From: Sporodiniella umbellata
Lineage: Eukaryota > Mucoromycota > Mucoromycetes > Mucorales > Rhizopodaceae
Reading direction: 5' to 3'
Assembly (NCBI GenBank): GCA_025677835.1
Contig: JAIXMR010000070.1
Span: forward strand, 110,001 to 134,536
Length of the DNA: 24,536 bases
The notes below the pieces were generated by a model that saw only the letters and a program-made list of their open reading frames with translations, did no database searches and was not told the origin of the DNA. Position numbers and translations under genes: made by a program. Position 1 is the stretch's first letter; each line of letters opens with the position of its first letter. Shown one piece after another: positions 9,301 to 22,737 of the stretch.

Positions 9301-11699
9301 GTTTGTAAATCCAAATTGGCTAGACAAAATTTCAAAGCTCTACAAGAGAATTATGCGGCTGTTCAGATTCAGAAGCTTATTCGAGGCTGGTTTGCAAGAA
9401 GGAAATACAAGGCCCAAAGAGAGTTTATTATCAATATACAATCCCTTGTACGTCGAAATATCTGTCGTAAGCACCTACTGGGTCTTCGCGCTGAAGCTAG
9501 ATCAGTCAATCACTTTAAGGAGGTTTCCTATGCTTTAGAAAACAAGGTGGTAGAGTTAACACAGACAGTAAGAACAGTCCAAAGTGAGAAGAAAAGCGTT
9601 CAGGATCGCAATGTACAGCTAGAAGCTCAGGTTAAAACGTGGACTGAAAAATACGAAAAAATGGAAAGAAAGGCGAAGAATTTTGAGCAGGAACTGCAAA
9701 AACCTACTGTACCTCAAGAGGTATATGAGAAGCTACAGACTGATTTAAACGTATCTCAACATGATAACCGACAATCACAAGACAAAATCAAACACCAAGA
9801 GCGGGAAATAGCAGCCCTGAAGCTACAACTGGAATCTGGAAAATCTGAGAATACAACTTTGAAGAAAACGCTAGAAGAAGCCAACGAAAAGATAAAGCAT
9901 GCTCCAGATGAAGCTGAAATAACTGACTTGCGTGCTCAGATTGCTACTCTTAAGACCCAGTTGACACAGACTCTTCATACCAGCCGTAATCGACCTGTAA
10001 ATAACATACGTAACTTATCGCCAGTACCAGGCATGCGAAACGCCTCTCCGTCACCCAGTGTTTCCTTAGATCCTGGATCAGTTACATCCCGTCATAGAAG
10101 CAGATCGCCCGCTGTTTATCCAAGCTCATCTACACAAAGTATTAGCTCAGCTATTGAGGGAATTCCTGTAAGAAGATCTCGAAGAAACAGTTCTTCAGAT
10201 ATGATGAGAAAGAATGCAGAGATGGAGCGTACTGCAGAAACCAGCCCTAAACCTGCAAAGAATATAAGACCTATATCTATGAGCCATATAGGCACAGTCC
10301 AAAAATCACCCCCAACAGATGAGGGTGTAAGAGATGAAATCGTTTCTTTAATCCGCAATGAAGACGTCTTGCAGGAAGAAGTTCTTCAAGGCCTAATTCG
10401 CTCAGCTAGAATGCCTTTACCCACACTACAAAACCCTCCATCCAAAAGGGAAATCATGTATCCTGCACATGCCATTGCTTTATGTGTGAAAGAAATGTGG
10501 AAGTTGGGATGTGTTCAAGAATCCGAAAGACTTCTATTTAATGTGATGGATTCAATTCAAAAACAAGTTTTGGTAAAAATTTAAAATACATTTACATATT
10601 TATTAACGAAACTATTTTTATAGACATACAATGAAGAGGACGCTGTAATTCCATGCGCTTTTTGGTTGACAAATGTTCACGAGCTGCTTTCCCATATCGT
10701 TCACACCTATCAACAAATAAGCTCGAACACTTCTGATAATCCAAAAGTTATTATCAACCGAAACGACTTTGAAAAATTCGTGGAAAACATAAAGTATGAG
10801 ATACAATGTTTGGAAGACAACGTATTCCATGTTTGGATGAAAGAGATAAAAAAACACTTGAATACCATGGTGATACCTGCTGTGGTAGAAGCACAGTCGT
10901 TGCCTGGTTTTCTTACAAATGATTCTGGCAGATTTTTGAACAAGCTCCTAACAGGAACATCTGCACCAAGTTATACAATGGATGATTTGTTAAACCTTCT
11001 CAACAAAATATGGCGTTCAATGAAACGTTACTACATTGAACCATCCACGATAAATAGTGTGCTTACCGAGTTACTAAGATTGATTGGCGTTACCGCTTTT
11101 AATGATATTTTGATGCGAAAAAACTTTTGCTCATGGAAAAGAGGTAAAGTTTATATATCTAACAATGTATTTACATATTGAATAGCTATGCAAATACAGT
11201 ATAATTTGACACGACTGGAGGAATGGTGTAAAAGCCATGATATACCTGAGGGAGTGATTCAATTGGAACATTTGCTACAAACTACAAAAGTTCTCCAGTT
11301 CAAAAAAACGTCAGTAGAAGACATTGAAAACATTTATGAAACCTGCTGGATACTTTCTGCTACGCAGATTCAAAAGCTCATTTCACAATACCACATTGCT
11401 GACTATGAAAATCCTATAAAACCAGATATTCTTCGCGTAGTAGCTTCGCGTGTAGCTACTGGTGAAAAGGCAGACATGCTTCTGATAGATTCAGTATCTA
11501 TAGAAGAGACTGATCCGCTTTCTATTCCACCGATCCGAGCTACCAAGCCAGAAGGTTACCTACCTTCCTGGGTAAGTTTTATTTATTTTATTCTTGATAG
11601 GTTTCAAAAATTTAACGTGCATTGTTTTTTTTTTTCTGGATATAGCTTAATACAAAAAACCTTAGAAGACTGATTACCATAATTCCACAGTCAGATTAG
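6319..11699 (+). CDS. MYO2: Class V myosin heavy chain
   Basis: Processive actin motor carrying vesicles and organelles toward growth sites. Eleven exons: 6319-6465, 6536-6668, 6719-7078, 7143-7342, 7423-8163, 8220-8501, 8551-9247, 9302-10572, 10624-11143, 11186-11571 and 11646-11699. Phase holds at every junction and gives 1596 aa, typical of class V. Motor domain about 60-770: P-loop GESGAGKT at 171-178, switch [10 protein letters not shown] from 230, switch II DIYGFE from 453. Six IQ motifs (about 777-913, e.g. [17 protein letters not shown]) bind calmodulin-like light chains. A coiled coil (about 920-1080) is followed by a Ser/Arg/Pro-rich linker with RSRRNSS-type sites. The cargo-binding DIL globular tail spans about 1215-1560 ([18 protein letters not shown] core). 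The last exon adds 17 residues ending IIPQSD. All nucleotide-binding residues are intact. Intron 3 uses a GC donor. Confidence 0.96.
7079..7142 (+). other. GC-AG intron in the myosin gene
   Basis: Exon 3 must end one base into the Ala codon of the conserved [16 protein letters not shown] block. The only junction that keeps phase is CTAG|GCAAGT to TCATAG|CT. GCAAGT after AG is the classical non-canonical GC donor context. No GT donor nearby restores the frame. Confidence 0.88.
9248..9301 (+). other. Stop-free 54-nt intron within the IQ region of myosin
   Basis: GTAAAG donor and CGACCAG acceptor. Its length is a multiple of three and it has no in-frame stop, so an unspliced reading stays open. 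Removing it gives [15 protein letters not shown], a proper fourth IQ motif, so it is called as an intron. Retention would insert 18 residues in the lever arm. Confidence 0.8.
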
Positions 11700-12234
11700 G
11701 TTGCCTCAAACATTGTATTCCCTACTACTAAGCTACCTCTGCTGCATTATTCCCTTTTTATTCTCTAAAAACGTTATTTTATATATATATATATATAAAC
11801 ATAGATAAAGTACACAGTAGTCTTCAGTTATTTTAAAAAAATACTTAGTTACAATCTATCTTTTCTGAAGAAAGAAATAGCCTTAAAACAACAACACACA
11901 CTCAGGAATAGTGAATAGAGAGTGAATACCACAAACGCGAAACATTAAATTAAAAGTACATAAAACGAATCGTAGTTTTTAACCGTCGAGGAACAATGAG
12001 ATTCCATTTAACAGTCTTAGTAACATTAGCATATACGTAAGATGAAGCTATTCTAAACAACTTTCAAGTACTTTGGAGTAACGGTTCAGAGTATAGGGGG
12101 CTTTTGTGCTTATACTTCTTACAATGCGGGTACTGTAAATATATTTCAGATTTAGGTGGTTCGGAAAACAGCTTTAAAAGAGAATAAATTTTTTTTTGTA
12201 AAGAGTCTGCTGATCCAGCCTCTTTTGTTGCAAA
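11700..12234. other. Intergenic region between the myosin and PPR genes
   Basis: About 535 AT-rich bases with a (TA)n run near 11780-11798. It serves as the 3' flank of the myosin gene and the promoter of the PPR gene. No ORF, RNA gene or repeat family was identified. Confidence 0.5.
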
Positions 12235-13969
12235 ATGTTTTGTAAAAATTTTTTAAATAGAACGGTTACAAGTAAAACACAATTCAGAGCAATGTGAGAA
12301 TTGACTAAAACAGTTAGTCGTGTGAGATGTCCTAGCCTAATGGCTAAAAGACTGTACACCTCTGAAAAGCTGATAGAAGTAAATAAACAAATGGCTCAAG
12401 CTCTAAACGATGCTGCTGCCCGAAATCTAGGAGCGAAAATCTTGATTCGTAAGGTTTTGAATTTGGCCGATGACCTTCGAAAACACAACACTCCCTTTGA
12501 CTCAGAGACTTTTGAGCATCTTTTGAGTGCATATTCAAAAGGAGGACATTACGACAAAATAACAATGCTGTTGCACATGATGGAGGCGCATAACATAAAG
12601 CCCAGAAGAAAGTTTTTTGATACTGCACTGAAGGTAATGGGCGCTCTTTTTTTTTAAAAAAAAAACTGAAGTTTGATAAGCTTGCAGCAAGATTTGGAAA
12701 CTCCTCATTGCAAGCCAGTCTGTTACTTTACATGGAAAAGTACGGGTTCGAAAAAACCTCAAAAACATATCGCTACATGCTCAGCTGTATGCGAGAAAAT
12801 TCAGAGTTAGAAAGAGCTTTGGATACAATACAGGAAATGAAGGACAATAATATGGAGCCCAGCGCGCTCAGCTATTTAGAAATCGTTCAGCTTGCTGTGC
12901 TTATGAGACAGCCGCTGGTTGCTTTTGAGCTTCTTTGTTCAGCAAAGCGTATGGATGAGTATCCTGGTCACAGCGAGTTCTTACATTTATCAATTCTACG
13001 ATCTGCGGCTTATCATGGAGAGGTAAATACACTATGATGCAAAGAAAGTGTTGGAAAAGCTAAAAAAAAAAAAAAAAAAAAAACTAGTATGGAGCCGTTA
13101 AATCGTTATGGAAAGAGGGGGTCATTGAAAGAGGATACCGGCCAGACGAAGGGACTTGTATCCATATATTAAACATAGCAGGGAAACGTGGCGATATAAT
13201 ATTATCGAAAAACGTTATTTCATATATTGGAGACCAAGGATATACATACAGGGAGTGTCATTTCCAAACTCTTGTTGAATCGTTTGCAGCAAAAGGAAAT
13301 ATGAAAGCCGTTTTTGGCTTATTTTATTCTATGAGATTAGTTGGAGTCACACCCAACCGAAGAATTACCTCATGGGCTATTCCAATATTTTATACCGACA
13401 AAAACGCAGTAAACAACGCAAAGGATGCACTCAAAGCAATGGCAGACACAGAGCCCGAAAAGCTAGACATTTCAGTATTTAATTTGATGATTCACGTACT
13501 GGCTGTTAAAAAAAAATACGACGAAGCCTTATCAGTACTAGACCAACTTTATGAAATAGGGTTGAAACCTAACAGTGAGACCCTGGATGCTGTACTTGAT
13601 GTTTGCATTCACGACCAAGATGTCCCTCTTGGGAAAACATTGTATAATAGAATGATTTCTCAAAATGTAGAAAAAACGCCATCTGTATTAAGTAAGATGG
13701 TTACCCTGTTGTCTACCTCAGACGATTACGAAGATGCTTTCAAGTTCTTGGAAGAAATGAAACAGCTGGGCATGACTCCTTATCGCGGTGCTTATTTCCA
13801 ACTAGTAAAAGTATTGGCTTGCTCTAACGATCCCCGATTGGATATGGCACTAGAGGACATGAGTATATACAACTACGAGCAATCTGCATTTTTAAAAACA
13901 TATATTGAAAGAGCAAAAGAAAGAAACCTCAAAGAAGAAAGCGATCGGGCGCCTACGCTCTCACTGTAA
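12235..13969 (+). CDS. Mitochondrial pentatricopeptide-repeat (PPR) protein
   Basis: Probably binds organellar RNA and supports processing, stability or translation of mitochondrial transcripts. Four exons, 12235-12271, 12314-12633, 12681-13022 and 13088-13969, phase-consistent, 526 aa. The start is the ATG at 12235, since a TTG at 12301 lies in intron 1. The first 13-codon exon makes a basic presequence without acidic residues (MFCKNFLNRTVTISRVR), as expected for matrix import. PPR-like helical pairs are visible near 74-108 (TFEHLLSAYSKGGHYDKI, then NIKPRR), 147-181 (YRYMLSCMRENSELERAL, then NNMEPS), 363-397 (FNLMIHVLAVKKKYDEAL, then GLKPNS) and 432-466 (LEEMKQLGMTPYR). Each carries the usual G-x-x-P turn. 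The specific orthologue and RNA target cannot be named. If the first exon were wrong, translation would begin at the ATG at 12341 and the targeting signal would be shorter. Confidence 0.88.
12647..12665. repeat. T9A10 palindromic run in PPR intron 2
   Basis: Nine T immediately followed by ten A inside the 47-nt intron 12634-12680, leaving 15 bases to the acceptor. It is self-complementary and can form a hairpin in the pre-mRNA. The same arrangement occurs in PABP and fumarase introns. Confidence 0.85.
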
Positions 13970-14498
13970 ATAAATAGAAACCTAGAAAGATAGCAGCTAT
14001 AGAAGAAACAGCCAACTATCTCATACCAAACTTTTATTTTTACAATTGTACTTTTTTCTTTATGGCCCCATTGTACGTTAGTTGAGCACTGGTTTATTTT
14101 CTGAACAAATAATAGATATATACAAATTTTAGTTATAACAAGTATTCAAACTAACATAAGCTCAGAAAAGGCAGCCTTAGATTCTACGTACATCTCTTAT
14201 AATACAACTCCGGGGGATTTTTTTTTTTTTTTTTGCTTCTTTAAAAACATTTTTTAGCACCTGTTTATCTCTGTTTATTCAAACATGATTCAGGAACAAA
14301 ATGGTCAAAGTTTTAGGACCGTTCTGTGAAAGCACCCCTTAGAAAAACAAAGCTAGTAAGGCCCTGCATTTTTCAGCTCTTTTTCTCGTAAAATTCGAAA
14401 GAAAACATCCCTAGACTTGATTTATCAGCATATACTTATTGTTTAGCTAAAATATAACTAATAGATTAAACAATTTTGACAGGCTAAGACGGAAATCC
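13970..14498. promoter_or_regulatory. Intergenic region upstream of PABP
   Basis: About 530 bases of AT-rich sequence with a T15-type run near 14218-14234. It holds the PPR 3' flank (AATAAA-like at 13969-13975) and the PABP promoter. No additional coding signal was found. Confidence 0.5.
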
Positions 14499-14544
14499 AA
14501 AAAAAAAAAAAAGAAGCTTGTTTTTCAAAAAAAAAAAAAAAAAA
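14499..14544 (+). promoter_or_regulatory. Oligo(A) tracts in the presumed PABP 5' leader
   Basis: An A14 run (14499-14512) and an A18 run (14527-14544) lie 52 and 20 bases upstream of the PABP ATG. Vertebrate PABPC1 mRNA is repressed by its own protein through an A-rich 5'-leader element. The composition and position here fit the same autoregulation, provided transcription starts upstream of 14499, which the sequence alone cannot show. Confidence 0.55.
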
Positions 14545-14557
14545 CATTTTTTTTTAA

Positions 14558-16377
<1,820 letters not shown>

Positions 16378-16460
16378 CTGTAGCAATAAAAAGAGCTTGT
16401 TTTCAAAAATTAGGGAGGGGAGCATGGTTTTTATTGTTGATTCTAATGTAGCTTTATAAT
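16378..16460. terminator. Shared convergent 3' region of PABP and fumarase
   Basis: Eighty-three bases separate the two stop codons. AATAAA on the plus strand (16385-16390) serves PABP, and AATAAA on the minus strand (16435-16430) serves fumarase. Cleavage 10-30 bases past each signal would make the two 3' ends meet or overlap. Confidence 0.65.
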
Positions 16461-18466
<2,006 letters not shown>

Positions 18467-18548
18467 TTTGAAAGTAAAGGGCGAAAAAAAAACAATTTAA
18501 AGGTCTTCGGGAAAACTAAAAAAAAATCGGACCAGGGTACCTTTTTTC

Positions 18549-18915
18549 ATGCTTCACTGGTTTAAAGTCCGTTATCTCCATGAACAATACACAAAACGAG
18601 TCAGTGCTTTTTTCAAATAAAAAAAAAAAACACATAGCTTTGTAAGACCCAAGCCAGTTACTAGCTAAATTCTGACTAGGCTTTGAAAAAGAGGTCCCTC
18701 CAGTTTTTATCTTGTGAAATGTCTGTACTTGCCTTGTTGATCTCAAACCATCTTAAACCAGGCTCTGTTCATTGGACGTTGTCGCTGACAAAAATAACCG
18801 CAACATTCAAGACGTTTGGCCCGCTTTTGACCGTGAGAACAACGTTCAGAGAGTTTTCAATAAAGCAAGCCCTTTCTATAAAACTGGAATGTTTTCCTTG
18901 AAGTTTCCTTATTAA
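18549..18915 (+). CDS. Candidate small spliced gene or relic, divergent from fumarase
   Basis: I do not recognise it. One frame reads protein-like over the whole interval but is broken by stops. A three-exon model (18549-18603, 18680-18713, 18762-18915) removes them in phase and gives 80 aa, starting MLHWFKVRYLHEQYTKR and ending NKASPFYKTGMFSLKFPY. Acceptors are good (TCTGACTAG, TTAAACCAG) but donors are weak (GTGCTT, GTGAAA). A second open frame at 18683-18901 starts with TTG and competes with it. The segment lies 82 bases from the fumarase ATG, so it would share that promoter. A decayed gene is equally likely. Confidence 0.25.
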
Positions 18916-19191
18916 AGTTTTTCTTTTATTTTTTAGAGTTCTTTTTTGTATCACTAAAGCTGCGTGTACTCGTTATGAGAGCTAAGCTATGATCTAAAGC
19001 TTCAGAAATTTGGTTTACCACTTTTTTTTTCATGACAAGTATCAGCTAAATTTTTATAATATCACAAAGCGGTCTAATCTCAATAGTCTAGATCTTCCCT
19101 TTTTTTTTTTTTTTTGAACAACGGATTGTTTATCAGCCAAGCATATATATATATATATACAGCGCTTGTATATTTTCTTTCATGAAACCAA

Positions 19192-19413
19192 ATGTCAACA
19201 CCAAGCCGCAGAGCATTGTCTACTAAAGTCTTGTTATCTGCAAGTAGACTAGCAAACGCTTCTATACTCCAATCTAAATCGGTTGTGCTACAATTCCAAC
19301 AAGGGCTACTAGTTTGCAGTAAGACATTATATATCTTCTATTTTTCTTTTTTGCAGCTGTTTTTTTTTTTTTCGCTTACAAGTCATCTTATCACGAAAGA
19401 TTCCCACCTTTGC
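19192..19413 (+). CDS. Candidate first exon of a small mitochondrial-type protein
   Basis: An ATG at 19192 opens a reading frame whose first 30 residues (MSTPSRRALSTKVLLSASRL and on) are rich in Arg, Ser, Ala and Leu and lack acidic residues, like a mitochondrial presequence. A GTAAGA donor at 19320 and a TTTTTTGCAG acceptor ending near 19357 suggest an intron, but the continuation is short in every frame. A (TA)n box lies about 35 bases upstream. No family is recognised; it could be a truncated gene. Confidence 0.25.
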
Positions 19414-19439
19414 TAATTCAGTGTTTGTGTTCATGAAAA

Positions 19440-20049
19440 TAAGATAAACATCGTCCTGTGTCTTTGTGTTCAAACACGTATCATAACTGCGTGTAACTTT
19501 CTAAAATGAAACTATGCTAGTTTTAGGAATACCCCAAAAGTATATCAAAATTATTCGCCAGTGACTTTGAAGGCTTTTGCAGATATTTAGTAACAGAAAA
19601 CCCCATTTAATACATTTTAAAGTGCTTGATTTTTATTTGAATTTTTGAAATTTTATGTTTATGTTTTGTTAGTGCTTGATTTTTACTGTTTGAATTTTAT
19701 TTCAAACACTCTGTATGAAGCCAAATATTGATAAAAAAAAATGGCTCAAAAAAGTATGATTGTCACAGCTGGAACACGGGTAAGCTTTGCGAAAAAAAAA
19801 AAAAAAAAAAAAAACAAGCGTATTTACATGGTGATTGGTATTATTTTCTTTTTTCCTTTTGAAATACTGTGAAAGTTCTTTAGACATGCTATTAGTAACT
19901 TTTCGAGAATGTCAACACAAACACGACAATCGGTTTAGAGTATCTGGCTTCAAGAGTCAATGACTTCATTTTATTTCAAAAAGCCATCAAAGAATACTTT
20001 TTTAAAGAGAATTTGAACATTTATTAATAGTCATAATACTATTTTGCCG
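19440..20049. other. Intergenic region with an imperfect direct repeat
   Basis: About 600 AT-rich bases downstream of the minus-strand synthetase gene. The 15-base word AGTGCTTGATTTTTA occurs at 19621-19635 and again at 19671-19685, each followed by TTTGAATTTT. An A24-class run sits near 19791-19814. The Phe-rich open frame at 19702-19887 (minus) is an artefact of that run. Confidence 0.5.
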
Positions 20050-21749
20050 TTAAACAAAATCGAATCTCTTTACTTTTCCTGATCCAGTACGCGGAATTTT
20101 TTTCATTTCGATTATTCCTCCACGCAGCCATTTGTCTTCTGAAACTTTTGAGTTGGCATAGTCTTCTATTTCCTTCAGCACTACTTCTGTGCATTCTACT
20201 CCATCGACTAAAGTCACATAGGCTCTAGGATACTCTGTACCTTCTGTCTTTTGAAACACACCTACCACAGCACAGTCTGCTACACTGGGATGTGTGAACA
20301 AAACTCTCTCAATCTGAGCCGGATATATATCAACATTTTTATATCTGATCAGCTCCTTAAGTCGTGCGATATGATATACAAGCATATTTTCATCGATTTT
20401 GCATATGTCACCCGTTTTCATATAGCCCTGCTCATCAAAGAGCTCCCGAGTTGCTTCTGGATTACGGTAGTAACCTTTGGTGACTGTCGGACCTTTGATA
20501 CGAAGCTCTCCTACTTCGCCAGGGAGAAGATCGTTTCCATTCTCATCCACAATGCGTGCTTGGATATCGTATCCCAGAGGTCCAGAAGACTCGGATAGAC
20601 TGAACTCGGGCGTATTAAATACAAAGGCGATACACTCTGTCATACCATAAGAGTTGAGAACCACAGCAGATAGCATTTTACTAACGGAGGCAATTATGTT
20701 TGTATCAATAAATGCCCCACCCACGCAAACAACTTGAATGGAAGACAGGTCGTATGCTTCTACCAGAGAAGGGTTTTTAACCAATTCGGATATCATATAG
20801 GGTGGCAATACAATCCTACTAATTTTATATTTCTCAACAGTTTCAAACAGCTCTTCCATCGTTTTTTTGCTACTTTCCAATATGTATGCTGTCATTCCTG
20901 AGCAAAACGGAAGCATAAAACAGAAAATAAGGGTGCTCACAAAGCTAAAGTCCGAACTTGTTAGCATACTGAAAGCCCTATGAGCATCCACGTTAACTCG
21001 GAGGCCAATAGATAGAAAAACCTTCTGTCCCATTTTAACAGCCTTCCTTTGGCCAGTAGATCCCGATGTAAAGTACAAGCAGCAAGGTACGTCTGATACC
21101 TCTTCTTTACTGTAGTGGTAGTAATCTGTAGCAGGCTCATTGGATTCCAAGATATCGTCAATGGTTCTGAGCGCTGTTTCACTAGGCCCCTTAAACATCA
21201 AAATGTGCGACTCAGGAATACCCGCTTTTTTAGCAGATTCAAAAGTGTGTTTGAGCTCCGTGTGGTGTAGGATAAGTAGCTTAGGTCGGATAGTCTCAAG
21301 ATCTTGGGCTGTTTCTTCAGGTGTAGAGAGTGCAGAGCAACGCATAGGTGCAAATATACAGCCTTTTGATATTTTTTTTAGTCGTGATAAAATATGTATA
21401 CATCTTTTTTTTTTTTACCTGTTATCAGTGCGGCTAAAAATATTATTGGATACTGAATGGTATCGTGTGAACAAACAGCAACGACATCTCTCGGACGCAA
21501 ATCATAGTCTTTTTTGAAGCTAGCAGCGCAAACAAAGGCCTGTCTCTTTAATTCCCCAAAAGTCAACCTTTGAGAAGGGTTCTTAGCATCTACATAGACC
21601 AGCTTATTGTCAGGCAGCAATCGATATTTACTAGTCAATACTAGGTCATTGATAGAAATACTGTCATCAATGGGGATATCCGGCTTTTGGTTTCGATAAA
21701 CAAATGTTTTGCGGGATTTCTCTTCCTTCGAATTTGATTGTGAAGACAT
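20050..21749 (-). CDS. AMP-binding acyl-CoA synthetase / 4-coumarate-CoA ligase-like, copy A
   Basis: Member of the ANL superfamily, which activates a carboxylate with ATP and usually forms a CoA thioester. Two exons, 21749-21419 and 21362-20050, 547 aa, starting MSSQSNSKEEK; longer upstream readings lack an ATG. Core motifs: A3 FTSGSTGQRKAV (about 208-219), A5 NSYGMTE, A7/A8 TGDICKIDENMLVYHIARLKEL, and A10 RTGSGKVKR with the catalytic Lys near 540. The usual Pro before the A3 Lys is Arg (GQRK rather than GxPK). The C-terminus, KRFDFV, is not a PTS1 peroxisomal signal. Substrate is unknown; medium- or aryl-acid activation is possible. It stands head-to-head with copy B, 988 bases away, and shares a near-identical internal tract with it. 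Confidence 0.9.
20348..20508 (-). repeat. Second conversion tract, copy A arm
   Basis: 161 bases matching 24007-24167 in inverted orientation with one difference found by eye, a C/T that changes Pro to Ser. It covers the block from GELRIKGP to LKEL. Sequence on both sides diverges at once. Confidence 0.9.
21036..21403 (-). repeat. Main conversion tract, copy A arm
   Basis: 368 bases matching 23112-23479 in inverted orientation. I found no difference. The tract starts inside the intron, crosses the acceptor and ends within the A3 motif codons (after RKAV). Both the coding frame and the antisense frame translate identically in the two copies. Confidence 0.93.
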
Positions 21750-22737
21750 ACTGGGGGTTTTACAAGAGGCAAAGTTCAATAAAAAAAGAAAAAAGAACGA
21801 AAACAAAGCAAAAACTAAAAATAAATTGCAAGAGAGGAGAAAGAAAAAGAGGCCTTGTATACAAAGCTCAGTAACCTTAGTAAGCTGGCCTCAATATATA
21901 AAATAAAGATATAGTTACAACTAACTAAACCGTATATTAATACTTTCATACCTAAATTGCATATGAATTCGACAATCAATATAAGGCACATGAATTGTTT
22001 ATTGTTTTCAGAATCCAATGTTTTGTAGACCTGCTGTCTTTTAAAAATGTTTTGGATTCCAGGGCCTGAGCATCGGCAATGTATTAGTGATTTTTTATAA
22101 AGTACCTTTAGTTGGTTGAAGTTTATTCGAGCTATATAGTTCAATTTACTATAGCGCAAGTAATTTACTTGCTCTTTTTTTTATTGAAACCCTTGGTTCT
22201 CTGGCGAAGCTAAGTATGTTAACCGGACTCTGAAAGCGGGCCTTTTTACACTGCTTTACTGCGGCTTTTCCATAACATTAGATGGAGGCCGTTTTTGGTA
22301 TGGTGATACTTTGACTTTTCTTAAAAAAGAAAAAAAAAAGCAAAGCACAAGGCTAAAACTAGAGCCTACTTCTAACCATCTACGACAAAAACAGAGAAAA
22401 TTTAACAAAAAAACAGTATTTTAAAGCTTTAAGAAAAACGCCCTTTTTAAAGGAAATGAAAAAATAGCTAAAAAGTAGTATTTCCAAAATCAATGTCAAA
22501 TTTCATAATACAAATTATATGCAAATACACGACATCAACTTTAAAAGCGCTGCATATACATAATTCCTATATTATTTTTGCTAGATGCTGTACGACCCGA
22601 TAGGCATAAATCGCCTCCTTTTTTTTTCCCAAAACCTTATGCATTATATATATATATATATATATATATATTCACGGAAAGTGAAGCTATCTCTTTTTTC
22701 TATTTATTTACTTCATAATAAAATATTAAAAAGCAAA
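21750..22737. promoter_or_regulatory. Divergent promoter region between the two synthetase paralogues
   Basis: Nearly 1 kb without a supported gene. It drives copy A leftward and copy B rightward. It contains purine-rich stretches near 21830-21853, a short A-rich/T-rich inverted stretch near 22316-22339 and a (TA)n tract at 22645-22671. An ATG at 22585 is in frame with copy B, but its extension would translate the TA tract as repeated Tyr-Ile, so I treat it as non-coding. Confidence 0.5.

Noticed and set aside
8572..10584. Reading the long myosin frame without the 9248-9301 intron
   Set aside because: Frame stays open, but the insert disrupts the fourth IQ motif, and clean splice sites flank it.
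19702..19887. Minus-strand 61-residue Phe-rich frame
   Set aside because: Produced by a long A run; low complexity with no other support.
22585..22737. In-frame ATG extending synthetase copy B by 51 residues
   Set aside because: The extension translates a (TA)n tract as alternating Tyr-Ile and has no counterpart in copy A; the ATG at 22738 aligns better.
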